64,000 nucleotides of DNA from Eubacterium aggregans (lineage in GTDB: Bacteria > Bacillota > Clostridia > Eubacteriales > Eubacteriaceae): positions 1-64,000 of the forward strand of contig NZ_FNRK01000009.1 of the NCBI RefSeq assembly GCF_900107815.1, read 5' to 3'. The translations under genes and the position numbers were made by a program. The notes beneath the pieces are model-generated. The model did not search any database. It worked only from the letters and a program-made list of their open reading frames with translations, and was not told the DNA's origin. This document shows, piece after piece, positions 51,518 through 60,259 of this stretch (its first letter is position 1; each line of letters starts with the position of its first letter).

Positions 51518-52774
51518 CTACTCAGCGTCGCACTTCAGAATGGCATTTAACAGGACGGAAGCCCCCTGGGTACATTGCTTTGCGGAGGTAAATTCCGGTT
51601 CGCAGTGGGAATGACCATCCTTAGAAGGTACAAAGATCATGGTGGTAGGCATCATATATGCTGCAAACTGAGCATCGTGGCCAGCACCGGAGTTAATCCT
51701 CTGGTTGCTGTAGCCCAATTCCTTAACCGCATCCTGGACATAGCCCACCAGGGTTTCATTGAAATACACCGTATCCCGGGTCCAGGCCACATCGTAATCC
51801 ACCTTACACCCAACGATTTCTTTAGGCATATTCTTAATAACATCAACCACCTGCTCAATGACCTTGGGATCTTCGTGACGGGCGTCAATGGAGAAATCCA
51901 CAAAGTCCGGAATAACGGTATGCACATTGGGATGACACAGAATTTCACCGGTGGTGTACACCAGATCGGCATCCAGGTGATCCAGCTCATCGTGGAGGTA
52001 TTGCAGAATCTTAGCCGAAGCGTACAGGGCATCCTTCCGGTATTTCATGGGTGTGGTGCCGGCATGATCAGATTGACCATAGGTCCGAATACGGTAGTTG
52101 ATCATTCCCAGAACACAGGTCACTACGCCGATATCCTTGCCTTCCGCTTCCAGAATTGGGCCCTGTTCAATATGGAGTTCAAACATGGCTTTATAATCCT
52201 TTGGATTCAGGCGATTGGCCTTTTCTCCCTTGTAACCCGAAGCATCCAGGGCTTCCCCAAAGGTTTTCGTCTTATCCAGCACCGATTTAGAAGCCAGCAT
52301 ATCCTCATGAATAAATTTCACCTTAATATCATCCGGCAGGTAATCATTACAGATAACCCCTGAAGACATCATTGCCGGTGGATATAAGGAACCCTCTTCA
52401 TTGGTCCAGATCATCGCAGTGATATCGTGCTTGTGGGGAATCTTTTCAGCAGCGATGGTCTCTAATACTTCCATAGCGCCCATGACCCCTAAGATCCCAT
52501 CGTAGTTCCCACCGTTTTTAACGGAATCACAATGGGAGCCAGTGACAATGGCCGGCAGTCCTTCTTCAGAACCCTTTAATGTTGCGTAGATATTGCCCAT
52601 ATCATCCGTCTTAATTTCCGCACCAACAGCCTGCATCCGACGAACGAATTCGCCTCTGGCCTTCAGGGCTTCAGGGGATAAGGAGTAACGGGTAATCCCA
52701 CCGTGTCCTGCATCTCCAAAGGTGCTCATGGTCGAAATCTTATCCTGCATTCTTTCTTCACTGCAAGTATACAT
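51518..52774 (-). CDS. M20-family amidohydrolase, candidate N-carbamoyl-beta-alanine amidohydrolase
   Basis: 418 residues of the hydantoinase/carbamoylase (AmaB/PydC, allantoate amidohydrolase) branch. Metal ligands are seen in TGSHCDSVKNGGNYDG (His, Asp), WTNEEGS (Glu), FELHIEQGPILE (His) and the terminal GHSHCEPEFTS (His). DHAGTTPMKYRKDA and SGAGHDAQFAAYM are further family blocks. It hydrolyses N-carbamoyl amino acids to the amino acid, CO2 and ammonia. Between dihydropyrimidinase and the acyl-CoA dehydrogenase genes, N-carbamoyl-beta-alanine is the natural substrate. An AAGGAGGG site precedes the ATG at 52774. Confidence 0.88.
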   Translation of the reverse strand: MYTCSEERMQDKISTMSTFGDAGHGGITRYSLSPEALKARGEFVRRMQAVGAEIKTDDMGNIYATLKGSEEGLPAIVTGSHCDSVKNGGNYDGILGVMGAMEVLETIAAEKIPHKHDITAMIWTNEEGSLYPPAMMSSGVICNDYLPDDIKVKFIHEDMLASKSVLDKTKTFGEALDASGYKGEKANRLNPKDYKAMFELHIEQGPILEAEGKDIGVVTCVLGMINYRIRTYGQSDHAGTTPMKYRKDALYASAKILQYLHDELDHLDADLVYTTGEILCHPNVHTVIPDFVDFSIDARHEDPKVIEQVVDVIKNMPKEIVGCKVDYDVAWTRDTVYFNETLVGYVQDAVKELGYSNQRINSGAGHDAQFAAYMMPTTMIFVPSKDGHSHCEPEFTSAKQCTQGASVLLNAILKCDAE

Positions 52775-52945
52775 ACTATAAAACCCTCCTTGAAAATTTG
52801 TTAGAATTTGTATTTGTTAACTCTATAACGATGTTGATAAGCCTATTATAATGGCTAATCCTAATGAAAGGTAAAGGGCCTTTCCCAATTATTTTAACTT
52901 TTTTAACTGTAAAAACCTGTAACCCTCAGGTCGGGGCAGGGTTGG

Positions 52946-54280
52946 TTATCCGAGCACCGCACTGCGCTTCCAAATCCCCGACCGCTCATAGATCAAGGCC
53001 GGCAAAATGGACACGCTGGTGGAAATCATCAAAATCCAATAAATACCAATAATCCCCACCAAGGGTCCCAGGAAATAGAGCAGGGAGATGCGCACAACAA
53101 TGCAATTTAGAAAAGAATTGATGGACACAAATAATGTATGTCCCGCCCCAATGGCCAGGGCATGGTACATATAAAAAATGGAGAAGAACCACTGTCCCAT
53201 AATTTCAATGCGCAAATTAGTCACTGCTACCCGGACCACCGTTGTATCCTGGGTAAACACCCCAGCCAGGACCGGTGCTGCCACCTCCACGAGTAATATG
53301 GTAATGGTCGCCATGGCAATATCCAAACCCATGGCCGTCCGCAGCACCTGCCGTGTCCGCGGAATGTCCCCGGCGCCCAGGCATTGGGCAATCATGCTGG
53401 AGGTCGCCGTCATCATGGCCGTTATCAGGAGTTGGCAAAAATCCCGGATTTTCGCACTGATACCATAGCCCGCCACCACGTCCGCACCGTAGCCGTTAAT
53501 CACGGCAAGGACATACAGCCAGGATACGGCAATGATGGCCTGCTGGAAGGCAATGGGCAGGCTAAGGCGGATAATGGCCCAGATTCTCGGGCCATCCCAC
53601 ACCAGCCATCGCCGCTCCAAACCATAAAAGGAACCCTTGGGCAAGGCGTAAACCAAAAGAATGGTCAAAAAGGCCACCCCCTGAGCCAGCACCGTTGCAA
53701 TGGCCGCACCGTATACACCCCAGCCAAATCCCCCTACAAATAAAAGATCTAAGAGGACATTGGCCCCGGAGGCCGCCATAATGCAGTAAAAAGGCCCCTT
53801 GGATTCCCCCACTCCCCGGAGGATGGCACTCAGGGCATGATACCCAAAGATGGGTAAAAACCCAATGGCGGATAACCGGATATACCCCACCGCCTCTGCC
53901 GATTCCTGGGCCCCCAAAAGCCGGATCATGGGACCGGCCAGGGCATACAGCCCAAAGGTAAACACTACCCCCAGTACCAGGCTGAATACGCACAAAGCCC
54001 CTGCCGACGCCTTGCGCTCATCGGCCTGTCCACTGCCAAAATGCCGTCCCACCAGTACATTGCCCCCAACGGTCATGGCAATGGCGATCTGGGATAAAAA
54101 CCCCACCACCTGCCCGGCATTGGTCACCGCCACAATCCCTGTGCTCCCCACAAACTGGCCCACGATCATCAAATCCACAATGCTGTACAGAGCCTGGAGC
54201 GCATTGATAGCAATGAGCGGCACCGCATAGCGAATAAGCTGCGGTGCCACCGCCCCCCGGGTCAAATCATTTCCGTTCAT
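52946..54280 (-). CDS. MATE family efflux protein
   Basis: 444 residues with 12 predicted membrane helices and a MATE layout: PLIAINALQALYSIVDLMIVGQFVG near the N-terminus (as region), NVLVGRHFGSG, RGVGESKGPFYCIM and GYGISAKIRDFCQLL. These antiporters export cationic compounds or metabolites with sodium or protons. It is on the same strand between dihydropyrimidinase and carbamoylase, after a terminator. A role in exporting a pathway product is possible but unproved; drug efflux is the default. Confidence 0.9.
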   Translation of the reverse strand: MNGNDLTRGAVAPQLIRYAVPLIAINALQALYSIVDLMIVGQFVGSTGIVAVTNAGQVVGFLSQIAIAMTVGGNVLVGRHFGSGQADERKASAGALCVFSLVLGVVFTFGLYALAGPMIRLLGAQESAEAVGYIRLSAIGFLPIFGYHALSAILRGVGESKGPFYCIMAASGANVLLDLLFVGGFGWGVYGAAIATVLAQGVAFLTILLVYALPKGSFYGLERRWLVWDGPRIWAIIRLSLPIAFQQAIIAVSWLYVLAVINGYGADVVAGYGISAKIRDFCQLLITAMMTATSSMIAQCLGAGDIPRTRQVLRTAMGLDIAMATITILLVEVAAPVLAGVFTQDTTVVRVAVTNLRIEIMGQWFFSIFYMYHALAIGAGHTLFVSINSFLNCIVVRISLLYFLGPLVGIIGIYWILMISTSVSILPALIYERSGIWKRSAVLG

Positions 54281-54314
54281 AATCCCTCTCTGTTCTTCCC
54301 CATTTTAAAACCTA

Positions 54315-54339
54315 AAAATCCCTCCCCTTTGGGGGAGGG
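54315..54339 (-). terminator. Terminator of the pyrimidine operon
   Basis: CCCTCCCC (54320-54327) pairs with GGGGAGGG (54332-54339) around a 4-nt loop, followed on the minus strand by ATTTTTAGG. It lies 15 nt after the dihydropyrimidinase stop. Confidence 0.9.
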
Positions 54340-54354
54340 TCTTTCATCTTTAAA

Positions 54355-55734
54355 CTATTTCCGCGGTGAACGCTTGACGTATTCTCCGAGGCCAGGGGCA
54401 CCGACGAATTCGCCATCATCATACACCAGGTTTCCACGAACAAAGGTCTTTACCGGATAGCCATGGAGCTGCTTTCCTTCCCAGATGGTATGATCGCAGT
54501 CTGAATGCATGGACTCCACACTGATGGTAAAATCCTTATCCTTATCATAAATAACAATATCTGCATCCTTCCCCACGGTTAAGGAACCTTTGCTGTCACA
54601 GCCAAAGATCCGTGCGGGGTTAGTGGCACAAAGTTCAACCACCCGCTCAAAGCTCAGCTTACCTGAACCAGCGGCATCAAGCATATAGGGATAGAGATTT
54701 TCAATCCCCGAGCAGCCGTTGGGAATCTTGGTGAAGTCATCCTTACCCCAATCCTTCTCGTAGCTTTGGAAGGGGCAGTGGTCCGTGGCCACAGTGTCAA
54801 TCATGCCGTTTTGCAGGGCTGTCCACAGAGCATCCTGACTTTCCTGACCCTTGATGGGTGGGGAGCACACAAAGTTACGGCCGTCCTCACGCTTATACAC
54901 ATCACAGGTGAATTCCAGATACTGGGGACAGGTTTCCACAAAGACATCCGCCCCTTCTTCTTTTGCTGCAATGCAGGCCTCCAGGCCTTCCTTATCTGCC
55001 ATATGGACAATATACAGCGGTGCTTCCAGGTGGCGTGCCCAATGAACTGCCCGCTTATCGGCTTCTGCCTCTACAAATTCCGGACGGCTGAGGTAATGAT
55101 ACCAGGAGCTGGTCTTCCCCTCTGCCAGGAAGTTCTCCACATTCATATCGATAAGATCCGGGTTTTCGGCATGGACGTTAATCATCGCACCCAACTCCTT
55201 AGCTCGAAGCATCAGCCGGGCCAAAGTGGCATCATCCACCATCATCCCTTCTTTTTTATAGACCAGAAAGCATTTAAAGCTGGTGATTCCCTGGGCCACC
55301 GCCTCTTCCATTTCTTCCAGAATCGCCCCATCATTTAAGTTGGTGATACAGCAGTGCATGGCATAATCCACACAAGCTTCCTTTTCCAGCATTTCCTTTT
55401 TAGAGTTCACCAAACCGATGATGGTATCTCCGGTCTTTTGTACCGGATAATCGAAAATGGTAGTTACGCCGCCACAGGCTGCTGCACGGGTTCCGGAAAA
55501 ATAACTATCAGAAGAAACCGTCCCGCCAAAGGGCATTGCCAAATGGGTGTGGACATCCAGGGCTCCGGGCAGGACCAGCTTACCTTCCACATCGTAGACG
55601 ACAGTGGCATCATCTTCTGCCAAATTTTGGCCAATGGCGGCAATCTTGCCGTTTTTAACGGCAAGATCTGCTTTAACCATATCGGTGGTCGTCACGATGG
55701 TCCCATTTTTAATCAGCATATCATATTGTTTCAT
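54355..55734 (-). CDS. hydA: Dihydropyrimidinase (D-hydantoinase)
   Basis: 459 residues of the cyclic amidohydrolase family. Metal ligands: DVHTHLAMPFGG (HxH, near 58), the carbamylated Lys in ITSFKCFLVYK (near 150), INVHAEN (near 183), YIVHMADK (near 238) and DTVATDHCPF (Asp near 315). PALDVHTH-type start LVLPGALDV is typical. It hydrolyses dihydrouracil or dihydrothymine to N-carbamoyl-beta-alanine or its methyl homologue. It is 42 nt downstream of preA and last in the operon. Confidence 0.94.
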   Translation of the reverse strand: MKQYDMLIKNGTIVTTTDMVKADLAVKNGKIAAIGQNLAEDDATVVYDVEGKLVLPGALDVHTHLAMPFGGTVSSDSYFSGTRAAACGGVTTIFDYPVQKTGDTIIGLVNSKKEMLEKEACVDYAMHCCITNLNDGAILEEMEEAVAQGITSFKCFLVYKKEGMMVDDATLARLMLRAKELGAMINVHAENPDLIDMNVENFLAEGKTSSWYHYLSRPEFVEAEADKRAVHWARHLEAPLYIVHMADKEGLEACIAAKEEGADVFVETCPQYLEFTCDVYKREDGRNFVCSPPIKGQESQDALWTALQNGMIDTVATDHCPFQSYEKDWGKDDFTKIPNGCSGIENLYPYMLDAAGSGKLSFERVVELCATNPARIFGCDSKGSLTVGKDADIVIYDKDKDFTISVESMHSDCDHTIWEGKQLHGYPVKTFVRGNLVYDDGEFVGAPGLGEYVKRSPRK

Positions 55735-55776
55735 GGGTTAACCTCTTTTATTTGAATCTATCTTATTATAACCGAT

Positions 55777-57033
55777 TTAGAGATAATGTTCCTTTAATTT
55801 GATTTCGTGCTCGGCTTCGCCTTCCTTTAAGACCAGCTTACCTGGCAGGATACAATCCATCACAGGACAGACATTCAGGCACAGGTGACAGCCCACGCAT
55901 TTATCATCCAGAATTTTTGGTACACGGGTCTCTTCGTCAAAGGTAATGGCTTGATGTCCACCGTCAAAGCAGGAAACATAGCAGCGGCCACAGCCCACAC
56001 ATTTGTCTTCATCAATAACCGGCAGGCTTTTGTAGGAACGGTCAAGATCATCTGCCCCAACAATGTTCGGCAGTGCCAGACCAACCATATCCTGGAGACG
56101 TTCGAAGCCATGGTCTTCCATAAAGTGGGAAAGGCCAGAAATCATATCCTCGACAATGCGGTAACCATACTGCATGATCGCAGTGGTGACCTGGAGGTTT
56201 TCACACCCCAGAAGGATAAAGTCCAGGCAGTCCCGCCAGGTTTCAATCCCACCCATACCGGTCATTGGTACATCCTTTAAGATGGGGTCGTGCTTCATAT
56301 CAGAAATAAAGCGCAGGGCGATGGGCTTAACCGCAGCTCCGGAATAACCAGAAACCGAAGATTTTCCGTTCACTACAGGCATCCCGGTCATATTATCCAC
56401 ATCAATATTCGTGATGGATTTCACGGTATTAATGGCAGCAATTCCCTTGGCACCCCCTTCAATGGCGGCAATGGCAGGGATTTCCATATTCCCAATATTC
56501 GGTGTCATTTTAGCAATGACAGGAACATCGGTGGCCTTGGAAACGACCTCACAATAATGTTTTACCAATTCAGGGTTTTGTCCAACATCAGAGCCCATGG
56601 TGGAGGAGGTCATCTGAGGACAGGAGAAGTTACATTCGATGAGATCTACCCCAGCCTTGGTGACTTCCTTGGCCAGGAATTCCCATTCTTCATCAGAACT
56701 CCCCATGATGGAAGCCACAATCACCTTATTGGGATAGTCTTCCTTTAAACGACGCATATATTCAAAGTTAAGTTCATTGGGCTTATCGGAAGTCATCTCC
56801 ATGTTCTTGAAGCCGGTCCAAGGGGTCCCTTCCTTTGTGGCAATATCGAAACGGGGTGAACATTCATTGGGGATGAACACCGAGATGGATTTGTAATAAA
56901 TCCCACCCCAGCCTGCTTCGAGTGCTTTGGCGCACATTTCATAGTTGCTGCCCACGGGAGATGAGGACAGGAAAAAGGGATTTTCACAATGTACTCCCAT
57001 AAAGTCGATTGATAAATCTTTTGTTAATGCCAT
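55777..57033 (-). CDS. preA: NAD-dependent dihydropyrimidine dehydrogenase subunit PreA
   Basis: 418 residues: a dihydroorotate-dehydrogenase-like FMN barrel ([42 protein letters not shown] containing the active Cys near 140, VIAKMTPN) and a C-terminal pair of 4Fe-4S motifs, [11 protein letters not shown] and [12 protein letters not shown]. This is the C-terminal part of eukaryotic DPD as a separate protein. It reduces uracil and thymine to 5,6-dihydro forms, receiving electrons from PreT. It follows preT by 21 nt. Confidence 0.95.
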   Translation of the reverse strand: MALTKDLSIDFMGVHCENPFFLSSSPVGSNYEMCAKALEAGWGGIYYKSISVFIPNECSPRFDIATKEGTPWTGFKNMEMTSDKPNELNFEYMRRLKEDYPNKVIVASIMGSSDEEWEFLAKEVTKAGVDLIECNFSCPQMTSSTMGSDVGQNPELVKHYCEVVSKATDVPVIAKMTPNIGNMEIPAIAAIEGGAKGIAAINTVKSITNIDVDNMTGMPVVNGKSSVSGYSGAAVKPIALRFISDMKHDPILKDVPMTGMGGIETWRDCLDFILLGCENLQVTTAIMQYGYRIVEDMISGLSHFMEDHGFERLQDMVGLALPNIVGADDLDRSYKSLPVIDEDKCVGCGRCYVSCFDGGHQAITFDEETRVPKILDDKCVGCHLCLNVCPVMDCILPGKLVLKEGEAEHEIKLKEHYL

Positions 57034-57054
57034 AATTTGTTCTCCTTCCTCTAA

Positions 57055-58263
57055 TTATCCCAGGTAATTTACAATTTCAGCTGCAGCGGCCTTACCGTCG
57101 GCCACAGCCTCTACCACGGTTGCACCTTTGCCATCTTTCATATCTCCGCCAACGAAGACACCATCGCCAAAGGCGATCCCTTCAAAGGCAGCTTCCAGTT
57201 CCTGACCAATGGCAAAGACAACCATATCTGCCTTTAAGGTCATTTCAGATTCGCCATCCCGGCCTACGGTCTTGAGGAAGGTTACCTTGCCATCTTTCCC
57301 CAGGATTTCAGCGGGTGCAAATTGGGTAAACATAGGAATGCCCATGCTCTGGACCAGTTTGACCTCTTCGATATCTGCCGGTGCTTCTTCAATGGTTCTC
57401 CGATAAACGATGGCAGCATTCTTAGAGCCTAATTGCTTGGCGGTGGTCACACAATCCATAGCCACATCTCCGCCGCCGATGACCAATACATTTTCCGGCA
57501 ATTCTGTTACGACACCCGTTCTTGCTTTTTCCAGGAAGTCAATGGCACCAACAACCCCGTCTAAATCTGTCCCAGGGAGATCTACCATTTTCGCCTGCCA
57601 CAGGCCGATGCCCATAAACACAGCATCGTATTCTTTTTTAAGGGTTTCCAGCCGTGCCCCGTCGACGGTTTCGCCAAAGACGAAGTGCACACGGGTTTTT
57701 TCGATGGTTTCAATGTCGAAGTCCACCACTTCCTGGGATAAACGGGAGGGTACGATCCCATAGGACAACACACCGCCAGCCTTTTCCTTGGCTTCAAAGA
57801 CGGTGACATCATAGCCTAATACCGATAGTTCTCTGGCACAGGTTAAGGAGGCAGGACCAGCCCCGACACAGGCCACTTTTTTGCCATTCTTTGCCGCCGG
57901 TGTTAAAAATTCCATGCCCTGTTCTTTTTCCTGTTCAACCAGGAAGCGCTGGATTTTCCCAATATTAATGGGCGTATCAATGCCACAGCGGCTGCAGGCT
58001 TCTTCACAAAGCTTGCCATAGGGGCAAACCTGGGCGCAGCTTCCAGCTAAGGCATTGTTTTCACGGATGGTTTCGGCCGCACCCTTTATATTTCTAAACC
58101 GCAGGGAGCGAATAAATTTGCCAGGATCGGTACCTGCCGGGCAGCCCTTGCTGCACGGGGCATCATGGCACAGGAGGCAGCGGGAAGCTTCCTCCATGGC
58201 CCGGCGATAATCATAACCCTTTTCAATTTCTTGCGCATACGATTTTTTTAAAACATCACTCAT
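57055..58263 (-). CDS. preT: NAD(P)H-dependent dihydropyrimidine dehydrogenase subunit PreT
   Basis: 402 residues related to glutamate synthase small chain. The N-terminal Fe-S part has CLLCHDAPCSKGCPAGTDPGKF (near 30-52, as region) and CAQVCPYGKLCEEAC; the FAD site is KVACVGAGPASLTCAREL near 128 and the NAD(P) site VIGGGDVAMDCVTTAKQLG near 255. E. coli PreT is 412 residues. It feeds electrons from NAD(P)H to PreA. Second gene of the operon after the DUF1097 membrane gene. Confidence 0.94.
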   Translation of the reverse strand: MSDVLKKSYAQEIEKGYDYRRAMEEASRCLLCHDAPCSKGCPAGTDPGKFIRSLRFRNIKGAAETIRENNALAGSCAQVCPYGKLCEEACSRCGIDTPINIGKIQRFLVEQEKEQGMEFLTPAAKNGKKVACVGAGPASLTCARELSVLGYDVTVFEAKEKAGGVLSYGIVPSRLSQEVVDFDIETIEKTRVHFVFGETVDGARLETLKKEYDAVFMGIGLWQAKMVDLPGTDLDGVVGAIDFLEKARTGVVTELPENVLVIGGGDVAMDCVTTAKQLGSKNAAIVYRRTIEEAPADIEEVKLVQSMGIPMFTQFAPAEILGKDGKVTFLKTVGRDGESEMTLKADMVVFAIGQELEAAFEGIAFGDGVFVGGDMKDGKGATVVEAVADGKAAAAEIVNYLG

Positions 58264-58316
58264 ATTGATACTATCCTTTCTCTCTCGCTCAATTTAAAAT
58301 CAACTTTAATGGAATG

Positions 58317-58862
58317 TTAACCCTCAATATGTTCTGGCTCATCAGGGAGCACCTGGGCCAATACCCAATCCTCTTTTTCATCCTTTTTATGCATAAACCG
58401 CTTATAAATGTAGCGTCCGAGGTAATCACTTCCCAGACCAACCAAATTACCAAGCAGTAAGCAAATAACGAGCAGCTGCCAGTTTCCTCCCGTTGCAAAG
58501 GCAGAAAACCCACCCATGAACGTACAGGGAACGACCCTGGTTAAATCGATGTGTGCCAGGAAACAGATCACCCAAGTAAAGAATCCTGTACAAATGGCAC
58601 TGAAAATCCATCCATTGGAGATCATCACACTTAAAGAAATGATGGTACAACCAATGAGTACCCCAGCGTAGTTACTACACATTGAACGAATAAAACCATT
58701 ACGTCCACAGCCCGCAGTAAAATACGAGGTACAACCCACAAATCCAACCCAACCCGCTATGAGTGTTGGGGCAATAATGCTGAAATATGTGCTGAACCCA
58801 GCCCAAATTCCACAAACAATGCCACTACCTAAGGCACTTGCCATAATGTAACCAAATCCCAT
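58317..58862 (-). CDS. DUF1097 family membrane protein, candidate pyrimidine-related transporter
   Basis: 181 residues from ATG 58862 (AAGGAGGG upstream). Six or so membrane helices with a Gly-rich start (MASALGSGIVCGIWAGFSTYFS region) and a charged C-terminus, matching the DUF1097 family of uncharacterised membrane proteins (E. coli YcdZ type). It is first in the operon with preT-preA-hydA, 53 nt upstream of preT. No known uracil permease (UraA/NCS1) is in this window, so it is a candidate for uptake of the pyrimidine or export of a product; that is a guess from context. Confidence 0.75.
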   Translation of the reverse strand: MGFGYIMASALGSGIVCGIWAGFSTYFSIIAPTLIAGWVGFVGCTSYFTAGCGRNGFIRSMCSNYAGVLIGCTIISLSVMISNGWIFSAICTGFFTWVICFLAHIDLTRVVPCTFMGGFSAFATGGNWQLLVICLLLGNLVGLGSDYLGRYIYKRFMHKKDEKEDWVLAQVLPDEPEHIEG

Positions 58863-59270
58863 AATACACCCTCCTTGATTTTTTCTGACTTGGTATAAAC
58901 CTATTGTATTGTATCCATTGGGGTGCAAGTAAACCCTTAATTTTTCGTTTTAAGAATTTTTTTGACTATTTTTTAACGATATTTCCCCAACTCTCCTGCT
59001 ACATAATTGTAATTTTCATGGAAATATCTGCTTAAATTGTTGTTTTTGTGCAATATTACAAACATTTGTCTTCTTATCAAAGACGACACCCCTTAAATTG
59101 ATATTGATAGCCTTTTTCGAAAATCCCTTCCCATCCCTCCACCTACCCGAGTGTTTGATTTGAAATGCTGACCCTCTCCCTTGAACCGCATCCATTTACA
59201 GTGATGCCATGTCGTAGTGGCGCGAAAAAAAGACCAATCCAGCGATCTCTGCTGGCTTGGCCTTCGCGTT
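58863..59270. promoter_or_regulatory. Upstream region of the pyrimidine operon
   Basis: The operon promoter should lie here. Two overlapping TACAAT boxes on the minus strand (58913-58903) have no convincing -35 at standard spacing, which would suit activator control. The rest is A/T-rich, with no gene, repeat or terminator recognised, and the MerR gene ends at its right edge without a visible hairpin. Confidence 0.4.
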
Positions 59271-60128
59271 TTACTTTTTCTCGACTGGCACAATGATTTT
59301 CGTCACGTGCTCTTCCTTATTATTAATGTCAATGGGGGAAATGATAAACTCCTCAGTGGCAGGTCCCACAACTTCATAGCCACCTTCCTCAATCCAACGT
59401 TTTAAACCGATATAGGTTTTAAAAATGGTGTCGTAATCCCCGACATGAATACCCGTCGCTGCTGTAAAGCCCCCATACTTGTGAATCTTTTTATGGTTTC
59501 GTTCCCCAGGCTCCACCTGGATACTGAATTCCAAATCACAATCCGTGGCCAGTAGCTGGCCTAAAAGCTCTGTATAATAGGTTACGAAGATGGGACCACA
59601 AACCTTTAAGTTGTTTTCCCGGGCTTCTTCATTCACAGCGATCCATCGCTCGAGATTAACTTCTTCATTTTTATAGGATTCAATGACCTTCCGGTCTCCA
59701 TAAAGATAGATTTCCGGGATATCCTGGAGCGCATAGCCATCCTGCCCCTCACCCTTTTGTCCTTCTAACAAAACGGTTCCTTTTTGAATCCTGGCAGCGA
59801 AAATCTCTGTTTCCTCGTGGATCTTTTGGAGCTCGGCAATCTCCCCAGCCAGCTGGTTAAGCTTGCTGTCAATCAATACCTTCAGCTCTGTCGCCGTATT
59901 TTCATCAACGATTTTCTTTATATCCTTAAGGCCTAAACCAATGAGGCGTAACTGGCGTATGATAAACCCCGTTACCAATTGATTTGCGCTATAGTATCGA
60001 TAATTGCTTTTTTCTTTCCTGAGGCTCGGCACCAGTAACTTGATTTCATCATAATATCTTAGGGTCTGGATGGGTATTTTACAAATCTTTGCCGCTTGGC
60101 CGATGGAATAATACTTAACCTTTTCCAT
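59271..60128 (-). CDS. MerR family regulator with GyrI-like effector domain
   Basis: 285 residues. The MerR winged helix is YYSIGQAAKICKIPIQTLRYYDEIKLL (region near 6-33) with YRYYSANQL; a coiled coil (about 80-115) follows, and the C-terminal ~160 residues resemble the GyrI/BmrR small-molecule-binding domain (GGFTAATGIHVGDYDTIFKTYIGLKRWIEE as region). It stands just upstream of the pyrimidine operon and just downstream of the second SAF oxidoreductase gene, all on the same strand, so it may control either or itself. Confidence 0.88.
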   Translation of the reverse strand: MEKVKYYSIGQAAKICKIPIQTLRYYDEIKLLVPSLRKEKSNYRYYSANQLVTGFIIRQLRLIGLGLKDIKKIVDENTATELKVLIDSKLNQLAGEIAELQKIHEETEIFAARIQKGTVLLEGQKGEGQDGYALQDIPEIYLYGDRKVIESYKNEEVNLERWIAVNEEARENNLKVCGPIFVTYYTELLGQLLATDCDLEFSIQVEPGERNHKKIHKYGGFTAATGIHVGDYDTIFKTYIGLKRWIEEGGYEVVGPATEEFIISPIDINNKEEHVTKIIVPVEKK

Positions 60129-60259
60129 GGTTCTTCCTCCCCGCTTTCTTTAGATATTGTCAACTCATGCCTTTTCCAACCCTGTTATTCTATCATAACC
60201 GCCTCAATATTTCTCCCTTTTTTTTGATTTCATCCCCTTCTATTCGGGTTCGCACTTGC

